From assembly GCA_019308655.1 (NCBI GenBank), contig JAFDHS010000355.1, positions 1 to 5,739 of the forward strand: 5,739 nucleotides of DNA. The letters are read 5' to 3'. The notes under the pieces are model-generated. The model saw only the letters and a list, made by a program, of their open reading frames with translations, was not told where the DNA came from and searched no databases. The position numbers and the translations under genes are program-made. How positions within the stretch are numbered: position 1 is the first letter of the stretch; each line of letters opens with the position of its first letter. The DNA comes from Deltaproteobacteria bacterium (GTDB lineage: Bacteria; Desulfobacterota; Desulfobacteria; Desulfobacterales; JAFDHS01). This document shows positions 1 to 5,442 of the stretch, one piece after another.

Positions 1-240
1 TATGCCCGGGATTTCGGCAATGCGTAAGCGCAGACTTTCAGGTGCCCGCTTTAATGAGACAAAGACCTGGGCGAAACGATATTCCTGATAAAAGGTTGAT
101 TGGGTGAGGCGCAATGAATCCAAAGTACTGACGGACATCACAAGGGTTGCCACCCCGCTTGCAATTACCAGTGCGATAGCAAACGCCTGGCCCCGCATGC
201 TGAGAAGATCCCGCCGGAGTTTTCGATTCAGTGCCGTCAT
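1..240 (-). CDS. ABC transporter permease, FtsX/MacB-like (N-terminal part)
   Basis: The first 80 codons of a membrane permease are present; the rest lies beyond the left edge. The reading frame from the ATG at 240-238 is open to base 1. The protein begins MTALNRKLRRDLLSMRGQ, a basic cytoplasmic end, followed by one hydrophobic segment at about residues 17-37 (AFAIALVIASGVATLVMSV). A polar stretch follows (STLDSLRLTQSTFYQEYRFAQ) with FVSLKRAPESL further on. This pattern is typical of putative ABC-transport permeases of the FtsX/MacB superfamily, where TM1 is followed by a large periplasmic domain. The start lies 4 bp after the stop of the ATPase gene, which indicates an operon and probably translational coupling; a weak AAGTG-type ribosome site sits inside the end of that gene. 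A slightly longer frame starting at 244 is a different frame and encodes nothing recognisable. The transported substrate cannot be told from this fragment. Confidence 0.85.
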   Translation of the reverse strand, partial: MTALNRKLRRDLLSMRGQAFAIALVIASGVATLVMSVSTLDSLRLTQSTFYQEYRFAQVFVSLKRAPESLRLRIAEIPGI

Positions 241-244
241 GCAT

Positions 245-1018
245 TTACCATTTCACTTCCCGTGGCGATTTCTTGTGTTTGTTACGGTAGATCCTGGAGA
301 TAAGGCCGTCGCTGATATGGATGACCCGATCCGCTATGTCGGCAATGCCCGCATTGTGAGTAATGACAACGGTGGTGGTTCCCAATTCCCGATTCACCCG
401 TTCAATCGCCTCCAGCACAATGATACCGGTCTTGAGGTCAAGGGCACCCGTGGGTTCATCACAAAGCAAAACGTCCGGCCGTTTGGCAATGGCGCGGGCA
501 ATGGCAACCCGCTGCTGCTCACCACCCGAGAGTTGTGCCGGGAAGTGATCCATGCGATCGGAAAGATTAACAAGCTTGAGCGCTTCTTCCGGAGGTAAGG
601 GATTATCCGAGATTTCCGTGACCAATGCAACGTTTTCACGGGCGGTCAGGCTGGGAATAAGATTGTAAAACTGAAAGACAAACCCGACATGTTTACGCCG
701 GTAGCGAGTGAGAACGCTATCATTGTCGATGCTGAGATCATGTTCTTTGTAATGAACCTGACCGCCGGTGGGTACGTCCAGTCCCCCGAGAATATTCAGC
801 AGGGTTGATTTTCCGCTGCCTGAAGGCCCAAGTAAGACGACAAGTTCTCCTTTATAAAGATTAAGATCGATACCTCCCAGGGCACGTACATCGACTTCGC
901 CCATATGATAGATCTTGGTGATGCCGCGCAATTCAAATACGGTTTCCGATTCATTGGGTGTCGACGGCGTATGGTTACCGGCAGAGGCACCGGCAGAGGC
1001 GGATTCAATAGGTATCAT
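245..1018 (-). CDS. ABC transporter ATP-binding protein, MacB/LolD-type
   Basis: This cytoplasmic ATPase subunit would power the permease encoded just downstream. The protein has 257 residues with all ABC motifs in order: Walker A GPSGSGKST (64-72), Q-loop FVFQ (Q116), signature LSGGEQQR (163-170), Walker B VLLCDEP (183-189), D-loop GALD (191-194) and H-loop histidine H221 in VITHN. The KIYHMGEVDVRALGGIDL start of the domain and the GALD D-loop are typical of the MacB/LolD/FtsE subgroup, which pairs with FtsX-like permeases and exports lipoproteins, peptides or drugs. About 26 extra residues precede the domain; they are Ser/Ala/Gly/Pro rich and contain a duplicated ASAG tetrad produced by a 12-bp tandem repeat. 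The ATG at 1018-1016 has no clear ribosome site, so the exact start is less certain than the identity. The real start could be inside the low-complexity leader, but I see no better in-frame start codon before the domain. Confidence 0.93.
   Translation of the reverse strand: MIPIESASAGASAGNHTPSTPNESETVFELRGITKIYHMGEVDVRALGGIDLNLYKGELVVLLGPSGSGKSTLLNILGGLDVPTGGQVHYKEHDLSIDNDSVLTRYRRKHVGFVFQFYNLIPSLTARENVALVTEISDNPLPPEEALKLVNLSDRMDHFPAQLSGGEQQRVAIARAIAKRPDVLLCDEPTGALDLKTGIIVLEAIERVNRELGTTTVVITHNAGIADIADRVIHISDGLISRIYRNKHKKSPREVKW
977..1000. repeat. 12-bp perfect tandem repeat inside the ABC ATPase gene
   Basis: ACCGGCAGAGGC occurs twice, back to back, at 977-988 and 989-1000. On the minus strand it encodes ASAG-ASAG in the N-terminal leader of the ABC ATPase. 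The duplication keeps the frame and lies outside the conserved domain, so it probably has little effect on function. Confidence 0.9.
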
Positions 1019-1042
1019 ATTTTCAGATGATTAAACGGAAGT

Positions 1043-1076
1043 ATTATAATTTGCCCGTAGTTATTGAGAAGCTACG
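1043..1076 (-). promoter_or_regulatory. Candidate promoter of the ABC transporter operon
   Basis: On the minus strand a perfect TATAAT lies at 1048-1043, about 25 bp before the ATPase start codon. No good -35 hexamer is found 16-18 bp upstream (the best are TTCTCA and CTTCTC). Overlapping the expected -35 area is a small inverted repeat, CGTAG (1056-1060) and CTACG (1072-1076) with an 11-nt spacer, which could be an activator or repressor site. The poor -35 would fit an activator-dependent promoter, but this is inference. Confidence 0.35.
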
Positions 1077-1246
1077 ACTTTTTTAAACAGGCTCTAATGA
1101 TAGAAACGGAATTTTGGAGAAATTATGGGTGACCGCGAGGAGCATGTCAAGGGGAATAATGAGTGCCAAGCAAACAATTGATGTATGGGGCGGAGGTGGG
1201 TTCTGGGGCTTAAGGGTTCAGACATCCGTGCAAGTTCTCAGGGAAC

Positions 1247-1305
1247 AAAAAAAGGGTAAAGCAGAGGGCAGGGTTATATATTACCTGTCTCCTGCTTCAC
1301 CCTTT
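1247..1305 (-). terminator. Rho-independent terminator of the fusA-ATPase unit
   Basis: A 22-bp imperfect stem is formed by 1251-1272 and 1284-1305 with an 11-nt AT-rich loop (1273-1283). Both arms begin or end with AAAGGGT/ACCCTTT, and the four non-identical positions all become G-U pairs or simple mismatches. On the minus strand the stem is followed by seven T residues (1253-1247). The hairpin starts 34 nt after the stop codon of the P-loop ATPase gene. On the plus strand no T-run follows, so it acts in the minus direction only. Confidence 0.85.
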
Positions 1306-1339
1306 ATAAACTAAAGATGACGGATGTTTCCATCATTTT

Positions 1340-2047
1340 TTATTTTTCTTTATCTTTTAGCAGCATGGTGGAAGGATCCAGAACCAGTTCGGGATGCTCA
1401 AAATTTACTGCTTCCGCTTTTTTCAAGGCCTTCACGTGGATATCTTTCCCTTCGGGCTGAAGTTGAATAACAAGATTGAAAAGATCTGAAACATTTTTAA
1501 GTTGAGGGGGCATTCCGTCCGGTCCGGGGCCTTCGTGGCGGTGAGTGCGCACGGTAAACCAAAAGTGCATGGCATGTTTTTTTGCAAGCGCTTTAAGATC
1601 GGAAAGCGTTGAGTGAACCGATTCATCAAAGGGAAGCCCGTCAATAATAATCATATTCGGAAAGAATATCTCTTGTTCGCTAAGCTCGTTCAGCCTCTCT
1701 TCAAACCGGGGCACACTGAAACCGTCGACATTGAAAGTCATGATGAACCTGTGGGGTTGAAGGGTTTCCCAGAGCCGCTCGATTTGTTGAAGGTTGTCCT
1801 GACTGGCAAGACGGTCGAAAACCTCCTTGTACCACAGGCAGACTTTATTTACCGGAGTATCCAGGCTGATATGGAGAACATTTTTGTCCATCAGCAGAAA
1901 GTTTAAGGACAGCTGTACCAGAAAAGCTGTTTTGCCGACGCCGGCACGTGCAAGTACGGCTCCGAAGCCGTTTTCAGGCAGACTGTCTTTTATGGCCTGC
2001 TCCATGAGTCTCAAGGGGTTACGGAGGATAATGTCCTTTTTAAGCAT
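1340..2047 (-). CDS. RecA/KaiC-like P-loop ATPase of unknown role
   Basis: The protein has 235 residues. It carries a Walker A motif ARAGVGKT (residues 33-40) and a Walker B strand NMIIIDG (131-137, with D136). A basic-aromatic segment HFWFTVRTHRHEG follows at about 161-173, placed where RecA-fold proteins have their sensor strand and arginine-containing loop. The order of elements, with a helix just before Walker A (NPLRLMEQAIKD) and the VLHISLDTPV strand after it, resembles the RecA/DnaB/KaiC group rather than AAA+ or ABC proteins. I do not recognise a named family. The start is the ATG at 2047-2045, because CAGGAG lies 7 nt before it; an upstream in-frame extension to 2167 would overlap the end of fusA and is very Lys-rich, so it is unlikely. 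The gene follows fusA by 82 bp and is closed by a strong terminator. It is intact although the neighbouring fusA is not. Regulatory or circadian-type roles would be pure speculation. Confidence 0.85.
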   Translation of the reverse strand: MLKKDIILRNPLRLMEQAIKDSLPENGFGAVLARAGVGKTAFLVQLSLNFLLMDKNVLHISLDTPVNKVCLWYKEVFDRLASQDNLQQIERLWETLQPHRFIMTFNVDGFSVPRFEERLNELSEQEIFFPNMIIIDGLPFDESVHSTLSDLKALAKKHAMHFWFTVRTHRHEGPGPDGMPPQLKNVSDLFNLVIQLQPEGKDIHVKALKKAEAVNFEHPELVLDPSTMLLKDKEK

Positions 2048-2129
2048 TTCGAAACTCCTGTTTTTCAGATAGATGATCCTTGGCGGATGTATCTTTGGAA
2101 ATGATGTTTTGTTTTGTTTTAAAAAATTG

Positions 2130-4078
2130 TTAAGCCGCCCCTTTTTTTTCTTTTTCGGCATTTTCAACCAGTTCCTCCGCGATGGATTGCGGTACTTGTT
2201 TGTACATGAAAAACTCCATGGTAAACTGGGCCTTGCCCTGGGTCGATGATCTTAAAACGGTTGAGAAACCGAACATCTCGGCAAGGGGTACTTGTGATTC
2301 AACAACAGATATTGTGCCTTCGTCCTGTGAGCCGATGATAATGCCTCTGCGCTGGTTCAAAAGACCCATGACAGGCCCTTGAAATTCCGTAGGCGTTTCA
2401 ACGACCACTTTCATGATGGGCTCGTGAATCACTGATTTGGCTTTGGCATAACCTTCAAGAAAGGCACCTCTCGCTGCCGCCTGAAAAGCCATTTCCGAAG
2501 AGTCGACGGAATGTGATGCGCCGTCGTTTATAACCACTTTGATACCGGTAACAGGAAATTCCATTTTCGGCCCTTTTGCAAGGGAAAGCTGGAAACCTTT
2601 TTCACAGGCAGAAATATATTGGGTAGGAATTTTGCCTCCGACAACTTTATTTTCAAATACGAAATCCGTGTCGGAAACAGGTTCCATATACCCCCCGACC
2701 CTGCCGTACTGGCCGGCGCCGCCGGTTTGCTTTTTGTGCGTATAGTTGAACTCAGCCTTTCTGGTGATCGTTTCCCGGTAAGCCACACGGGGTTTTCCGG
2801 TGGTTACTGTGGCGTTGTATTCACGGTGCATTCGTTCCACATACACTTCAAGATGGAGTTCACCCATACCTTCGATAATCGTTTCGTTGGTCTCATCGTC
2901 AACATAGGATTTGAAAGTCGGATCTTCCTTGGTAAAGCGGCCAAGGGCAAAAGGGCGCCGATATATCCGGCGGGAATGGTCTCAATGTCTTCCATCTGCT
3001 CCGAATGCATCCGAACAAGCCGGCCGACCTTGATTTTTCTGCCGTTACGGACATTTACTATAGTGGACCCTTTTGAAAGACTTCCCTGATATACCCGGAT
3101 GTATGTTAACTGGCCGTATTGCCCGTCTTCTAATTTAAAGGCAAGAGCGACAACGGGTTTTTGGGAATCGCTGGCCAGGATGACGATTTTTTCATCATTT
3201 TCCATATCCAGTGCCGAGTTTTCCACATCAGACGGGGAGGGAAGTAAATGGGTAACACCATCAAGGAGCGGCTGAACGCCCTTGTTTTTATAAGCCGATC
3301 CCATAAAAACCGGTGTCAGTTCGCGGGTCAATGTACCTTGGCGTATTGCGGCAATGAGCATATCTTCAGAGATTTCTTTTTCTTCAAGTACGGCTTCCGT
3401 AAGTTCGTCTGAAAACATGGAGGCTGCATCGATAAGCTCTTCGCGTTTTTCCTCGGCTTCCCCAAGAAGGTTTTCAGGTATTTCCTCGGTTCTCAGCACT
3501 TCGCCGTTATTACCGTCAAAATAGATGGCTTTCATGCTGACAAGGTCAACGATACCCTCCAAATCCGCTTCAAGCCCGATGGGAATTTGCATGGTTACGG
3601 GATTGTGGCCCAGTTTTTCCTTAAGCTGCCCAATAACACGAAAAGGGTTGGCCCCGCTTCTGTCGCACTTGTTGATAAAGGCGATGCAAGGGACTTTGTA
3701 TCTTTTCATCTGCTGATCAACGGTGATCGACTGGGATTGAACGCCGCCTACGGAACACAAGACCAGAATTGCGCCGTCAAGTACCCTTAAAGACCTTTCA
3801 ACCTCTATGGTAAAATCAACATGGCCGGGAGTATCAATGATGTTGATCTCATGGTTATCCCATTCACAGAATGTGGCTGCTGAAGCGATGGTGATACCGC
3901 GTTCTTTTTCAAGCTCCATGGAATCCATAGTAGCGCCCACGCCGTCTTTTCCTTTTACATCGTGGATGGCATGTATTCGTTTGGTGAAAAACAGAATCCT
4001 TTCGGTCAGGGTGGTTTTACCCGAATCGATGTGGGCACTGATTCCGATGTTTCTTACATTTTGTATGTCGTTTTTCAT
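2130..4078 (-). pseudogene. fusA: Elongation factor G paralogue (spd/mitochondrial type), internally deleted and frameshifted
   Basis: EF-G is the GTPase that drives tRNA-mRNA translocation and, with RRF, ribosome recycling. The first part (376 codons from the ATG at 4078-4076) has all G motifs: AHIDSGKTT (15-23), RGITIASAAT (60-69), DTPGHVDF (82-89), NKCD (136-139) and GSA (260-262), then domain II to AGYIGAL. The second part, in another frame from 2948 to the stop at 2132-2130, begins ALGRFTKEDPTFK (domain III), continues GMGELHLEVYVERM and the domain IV tip HKKQTGGAGQYGRV, and ends with domain V. The two parts join at 2943-2956. About 45 residues expected between them, covering the conserved end of domain II (the FGxDCASGDT region) and the first strand and helix of domain III (the EPVIS region), are absent. 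The pieces sum to about 648 residues against the usual 690-700. The start is preceded by AAAGGAAAG at suitable spacing; an upstream GTG at 4111 is less likely. The context is not the str operon, so this is probably a second EF-G copy. An assembly error is possible. Confidence 0.9.
2943..2956 (-). other. Deletion/frameshift junction in fusA
   Basis: The plus strand reads AAGGGC-AA-AAGGGC here, that is GCCCTT-TT-GCCCTT on the coding strand. The left coding block ends GCC CTT (Ala-Leu of YIGAL) and the right block starts GCC CTT (Ala-Leu of ALGRF). The two identical hexamers, 2 nt apart, suggest that short homology was involved in the loss of about 45 codons. The leftover two bases shift the frame. 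After this point the upstream frame runs on for about 48 meaningless codons to a stop at 2804. Confidence 0.8.
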
Positions 4079-4214
4079 GGTGTTCTTTCCTTTTGAACGT
4101 ACTTTTTCCACAGCCTTGAATTCGGCCCTGTTTGACGGATGAAGGTCGTTGTGAATGTCAGGGGTTTATTAAAACTGACGATCTGTATTAAAAAAAATAA
4201 TGCTCGGTGTTTAA

Positions 4215-4266
4215 GTTCAGGCCATTTGGGGAGTGGTAACGTTCAGGCCATTTGGGGAGTGGTAAC
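4215..4266. repeat. 26-bp perfect tandem repeat, two units
   Basis: The unit at 4215-4240 is repeated exactly and without spacer at 4241-4266. It begins GTTCAGGCCATTTGG and ends GAGTGGTAAC, so its outer trinucleotides are GTT and AAC. On the minus strand it lies in the expected 5' leader of fusA, starting at about the predicted transcription start. It could be a double operator, a leader element, or two terminal repeats left from an insertion sequence. It is not a CRISPR array because there is no spacer. Confidence 0.9.
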
Positions 4267-4274
4267 GTGTTGTA

Positions 4275-4303
4275 ATTATAGAAATAGTTATGGGAGAAGT
4301 AAT
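4275..4303 (-). promoter_or_regulatory. Candidate promoter of fusA
   Basis: On the minus strand a consensus TATAAT lies at 4280-4275. The best -35 match is a weak TTACTT, 16 bp upstream. Transcription would start near 4268, exactly at the edge of the 26-bp tandem repeat, and give a leader of about 190 nt before the fusA ATG. The AT-rich context makes chance matches likely. Confidence 0.35.
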
Positions 4304-4399
4304 CGCAATGGTGATAAAATTTAAATAAACTTATTTGTCTGAACTGATTATAGCGAGTCTGTAACTTTACAAAAGCTAAATAAAATAACTGCATTAAAT

Positions 4400-4444
4400 T
4401 GGTTTGTCAATAAAATAATTCAAAAAAATGGTTTGTCAATAAAA
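4400..4444. repeat. 16-bp direct repeat, two copies 29 bp apart
   Basis: TGGTTTGTCAATAAAA occurs at 4400-4415 and again at 4429-4444, separated by 13 AT-rich bases. The period of 29 bp is close to three helical turns, so both copies would face nearly the same side of the DNA. A regulatory function is possible but not shown. Confidence 0.8.
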
Positions 4445-4488
4445 CCGTACCTGAATATAAAACTTGATTATATCCGGTTTATTAGATC

Positions 4489-4518
4489 TTGATTAGAGCG
4501 TCATTAAATCTTTATAAT
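4489..4518 (+). promoter_or_regulatory. Orphan sigma-70-like promoter match
   Basis: TTGATT (4489-4494) is followed after 18 bp by TATAAT (4513-4518) on the plus strand. The match is good, but no plus-strand gene follows for at least 1 kb. It overlaps an inverted repeat at 4500-4525. It may be chance in AT-rich DNA or the promoter of a small unrecognised transcript. Confidence 0.25.
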
Positions 4519-4525
4519 TAATGAC
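4500..4525. repeat. 8-bp perfect inverted repeat
   Basis: GTCATTAA (4500-4507) and TTAATGAC (4518-4525) are separated by 10 bases. The layout is that of a protein-binding dyad rather than a terminator, as the stem is AT-rich and no T-run follows. It overlaps the plus-strand promoter match. Confidence 0.5.
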
Positions 4526-4592
4526 TCCATCCCACTATCGTTTTTTGGCTAATGTTTTAAACTGATGTACAATATCGGATAATGACATCGTA

Positions 4593-4616
4593 GGGGCAAT
4601 CCCTTGTGGTTGCCCC
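4593..4616. repeat. GGGGCAA/TTGCCCC palindromic repeat
   Basis: GGGGCAA (4593-4599) pairs with TTGCCCC (4610-4616) around a 10-nt loop. It belongs by appearance to the widespread 'TAGGGGC...GCCCC' intergenic palindromes of delta-proteobacteria and other phyla. There is no T-run on either side, so it is not a standard terminator. Confidence 0.65.
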
Positions 4617-4643
4617 ATTGGTAGCCGTTGTACGTCAATATTC

Positions 4644-4694
4644 GTTGTCGTGGTGTGGGGGGCTGGGGGAGAAAAAACTCCCGGCTACACGATT
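4644..4694. repeat. Dispersed palindromic module, copy 1
   Basis: This copy matches copy 2 at 5001-5057 along its length: CGTGGTGTGGGGGGCTGGG, an A-rich loop, then GGCTACACGATT. A GGGAG/CTCCC hairpin with an AAAAAA loop sits at 4667-4682. A second potential arm is GTAGCCG at 4621-4627, which pairs with CGGCTAC near 4683. It lies just after the 3' end of the small gene that ends at 4708. I have an unverified impression that such motifs occur near group II intron reverse-transcriptase genes. Confidence 0.65.
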
Positions 4695-4707
4695 TTCCAT
4701 CAAGTCA

Positions 4708-4933
4708 CTATACTGCGACAGGGGTGAGAGTAAAAATGCGAGCAAGTCGCGCCGCACTCTTAACGTCACCTCGCCGCAATGCATCGCGAATATCATCCAG
4801 CTTGTATGCATCATCAAGAGATAAATAAGGGGACCATCCTTTATTCATATCGATTAATTCGACATCAACCTCGGCAACATATTGTCCCTCGTGCACGAGC
4901 TTTGTGCTTTGTACGTCGTCTTTTCTTCATCAT
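4708..4933 (-). pseudogene. Small conserved-looking protein gene with a probable +1 frameshift
   Basis: The body of the protein reads HEGQYVAEVDVELIDMNKG, then WSPYLSLDDAYKLDD, then RDALRRGDVKSAARLARIF and TLTPVAV: about 62 residues with an N-terminal beta strand and two charged helices. This composition is that of a real small globular protein, of the kind often found in toxin-antitoxin loci, but I cannot name the family. In the body's own frame the only start is a GTG at 4896 with no ribosome site. A strong AGGAGG (4941-4936) precedes ATG-ATG at 4933-4928, but that frame (MMKKRRRTKHKA...) is one base out and stops after 22 codons. Removing one base near 4897-4899 would join both into a 74-residue protein. 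I therefore infer a one-base insertion, either a mutation or a sequencing error. No partner gene is adjacent. Confidence 0.6.
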
Positions 4934-4935
4934 AA

Positions 4936-4942
4936 CCTCCTC
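4936..4942 (-). promoter_or_regulatory. Strong ribosome binding site for the small frameshifted gene
   Basis: GAGGAGG on the minus strand is 5 nt from the second ATG (4930-4928). It is the best Shine-Dalgarno match seen in this window and shows that the original start was upstream of the frame disruption. Confidence 0.7.
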
Positions 4943-4958
4943 ATAAAATCTGCTGTCC

Positions 4959-4968
4959 ACCGATCGGT
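4959..4968. promoter_or_regulatory. 10-bp palindrome upstream of the small gene, possible operator
   Basis: ACCGATCGGT is a perfect 10-bp palindrome 26 bp before the ATG. A second palindrome, GATTAATC (4976-4983), lies close by. Dyads at this distance are common as autoregulatory sites in small two-gene loci. No convincing -10/-35 pair is visible, so the assignment is tentative. Confidence 0.35.
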
Positions 4969-5000
4969 TAAGATTGATTAATCGCTCGGCCCGGTGCGGA

Positions 5001-5057
5001 GTTGTTTGCCGTGGTAGTGCGGGGGACTGGGAGAGAAAAACCTCTGGCTACCCGATT
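5001..5057. repeat. Dispersed palindromic module, copy 2
   Basis: It reads GCCGTGGTAGTGCGGGGGAC, then TGGGAGAGAAAAACCTCTGG, then CTACCCGATT. It aligns with copy 1, 357 bp away and in the same orientation. The central hairpin is weaker here (AGAG/CTCT). The stop codon of the neighbouring frame (5058-5056) lies inside the terminal CGATT of the repeat, so the module directly abuts the gene end. Confidence 0.65.
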
Positions 5058-5354
5058 ATGCCTTGCCTATATAAATTGTTGCGCCAACTTCATTTGAACA
5101 CATTCCATAGCCCTTTGATTCATATATCTTGAAAACAGACATAATCACAGACAATGGAAGATTGATTTCATTTTGGATTAATTTGCCATTTAGCTGCTGA
5201 CCAATAACACAAGAATTTACTTTGTTGTGAAGTTTCTCCATTTCTTTTTGATTTTCAAATAGTGCACACATGTACATAACATATGTTGGATCAACAACTC
5301 TAAGTCCTTCTGCAAACTGCTTGCCGAAATTAGTAAAAAATCAAGAGATTTCAT
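5056..5354 (-). pseudogene. Unrecognised small gene or gene fragment with a frameshift in a T-run
   Basis: An open frame ending at the TAA at 5058-5056 extends back to a TGA at 5343, and its peptide looks like real protein: FFTNFGKQFAEGLRVVDPTY, VMYMCALFENQKEMEKLHNK, and further on NLPLSVIMSVFKIYESKGYG. Only an internal ATG (5277) is available in that frame. In the adjacent frame an ATG at 5354-5352 gives MKSLDF, which would join the main frame if the run of six T (5340-5335) had seven. The joined product would be about 97 residues. No good ribosome site precedes 5354; an in-frame GTG at 5360 is another option. I do not recognise the family. It could be an intact small gene with a sequencing error, or the 3' remnant of a larger gene, since the sequence further upstream is not coding. 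Codon use is more AT-rich than in the ABC and EF-G genes. Confidence 0.45.
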
Positions 5355-5442
5355 TCTCACTGATTGTATTTCAATATGAAATCAAGGTACTTTTTTGATA
5401 AAAGCCCAAGGGGTTTTGTTTTTTTGTTGCCGTTCATTGACA

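Larger units (their letters stand above)
1019..1339. other. Intergenic region between the ABC operon and the P-loop ATPase gene
   Basis: About 320 bp without a convincing gene. It must hold the promoter of the ABC operon (left side, minus strand) and it holds the terminator of the fusA-ATPase unit (1247-1305). A TATAAT on the minus strand (1048-1043) is the best -10 candidate. Between about 1080 and 1240 I see no conserved structure. A 66-codon plus-strand frame from a TTG at 1114 runs through the terminator hairpin and resembles nothing known, so I do not call it a gene. Confidence 0.7.
4079..4707. other. AT-rich gene-free region upstream of fusA
   Basis: No frame here resembles a protein. 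The stretch contains the presumed fusA leader and promoter, a 26-bp tandem repeat, a 16-bp spaced direct repeat, an 8-bp inverted repeat, a GGGGCAA palindrome and one copy of the dispersed palindromic module. These are listed separately. The region is markedly richer in A+T than the flanking genes between about 4270 and 4560. Confidence 0.75.

Noticed and set aside
104..598. 164-codon plus-strand open frame opposite the ABC permease and ATPase genes
   Set aside because: It is the antisense shadow of two well-supported genes, crosses their junction, and its peptide has no recognisable features.
1114..1314. 66-codon plus-strand frame starting with TTG
   Set aside because: Its 3' third is the terminator hairpin of the gene on the other strand, it has a weak start codon, and the peptide resembles nothing known.
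2048..2167. Extension of the P-loop ATPase gene to an upstream ATG
   Set aside because: The extension overlaps the end of fusA, is a Lys-rich low-complexity sequence, and the ATG at 2047 has a proper ribosome site.
2804..2950. Programmed frameshift in fusA as an explanation for the two frames
   Set aside because: A simple +1 or -1 shift would not restore the roughly 45 missing residues, so recoding alone cannot yield a normal EF-G.
2619..3089. 156-codon plus-strand frame opposite fusA
   Set aside because: Antisense to strongly conserved EF-G sequence; long antisense frames are common opposite such genes.
4079..4111. GTG start at 4111 for EF-G
   Set aside because: EF-G proteins begin close to the NVRNIGISAHID motif; the ATG at 4078 fits this and is preceded by a Shine-Dalgarno sequence that lies within the extension.
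4215..4266. Mini CRISPR array
   Set aside because: Although the unit ends in GTT/AAC like many CRISPR repeats, the two units are directly adjacent with no spacer and no cas gene is present.
4635..4828. Overlapping 60-72 codon frames on both strands around the first palindromic module
   Set aside because: They read through the hairpin and are out of frame with the protein-like small gene; composition is not protein-like.
4644..5057. Integron attC sites
   Set aside because: The modules are palindromic and follow gene ends, but the required GTTRRRY and RYYYAAC core sites are not found at their ends.
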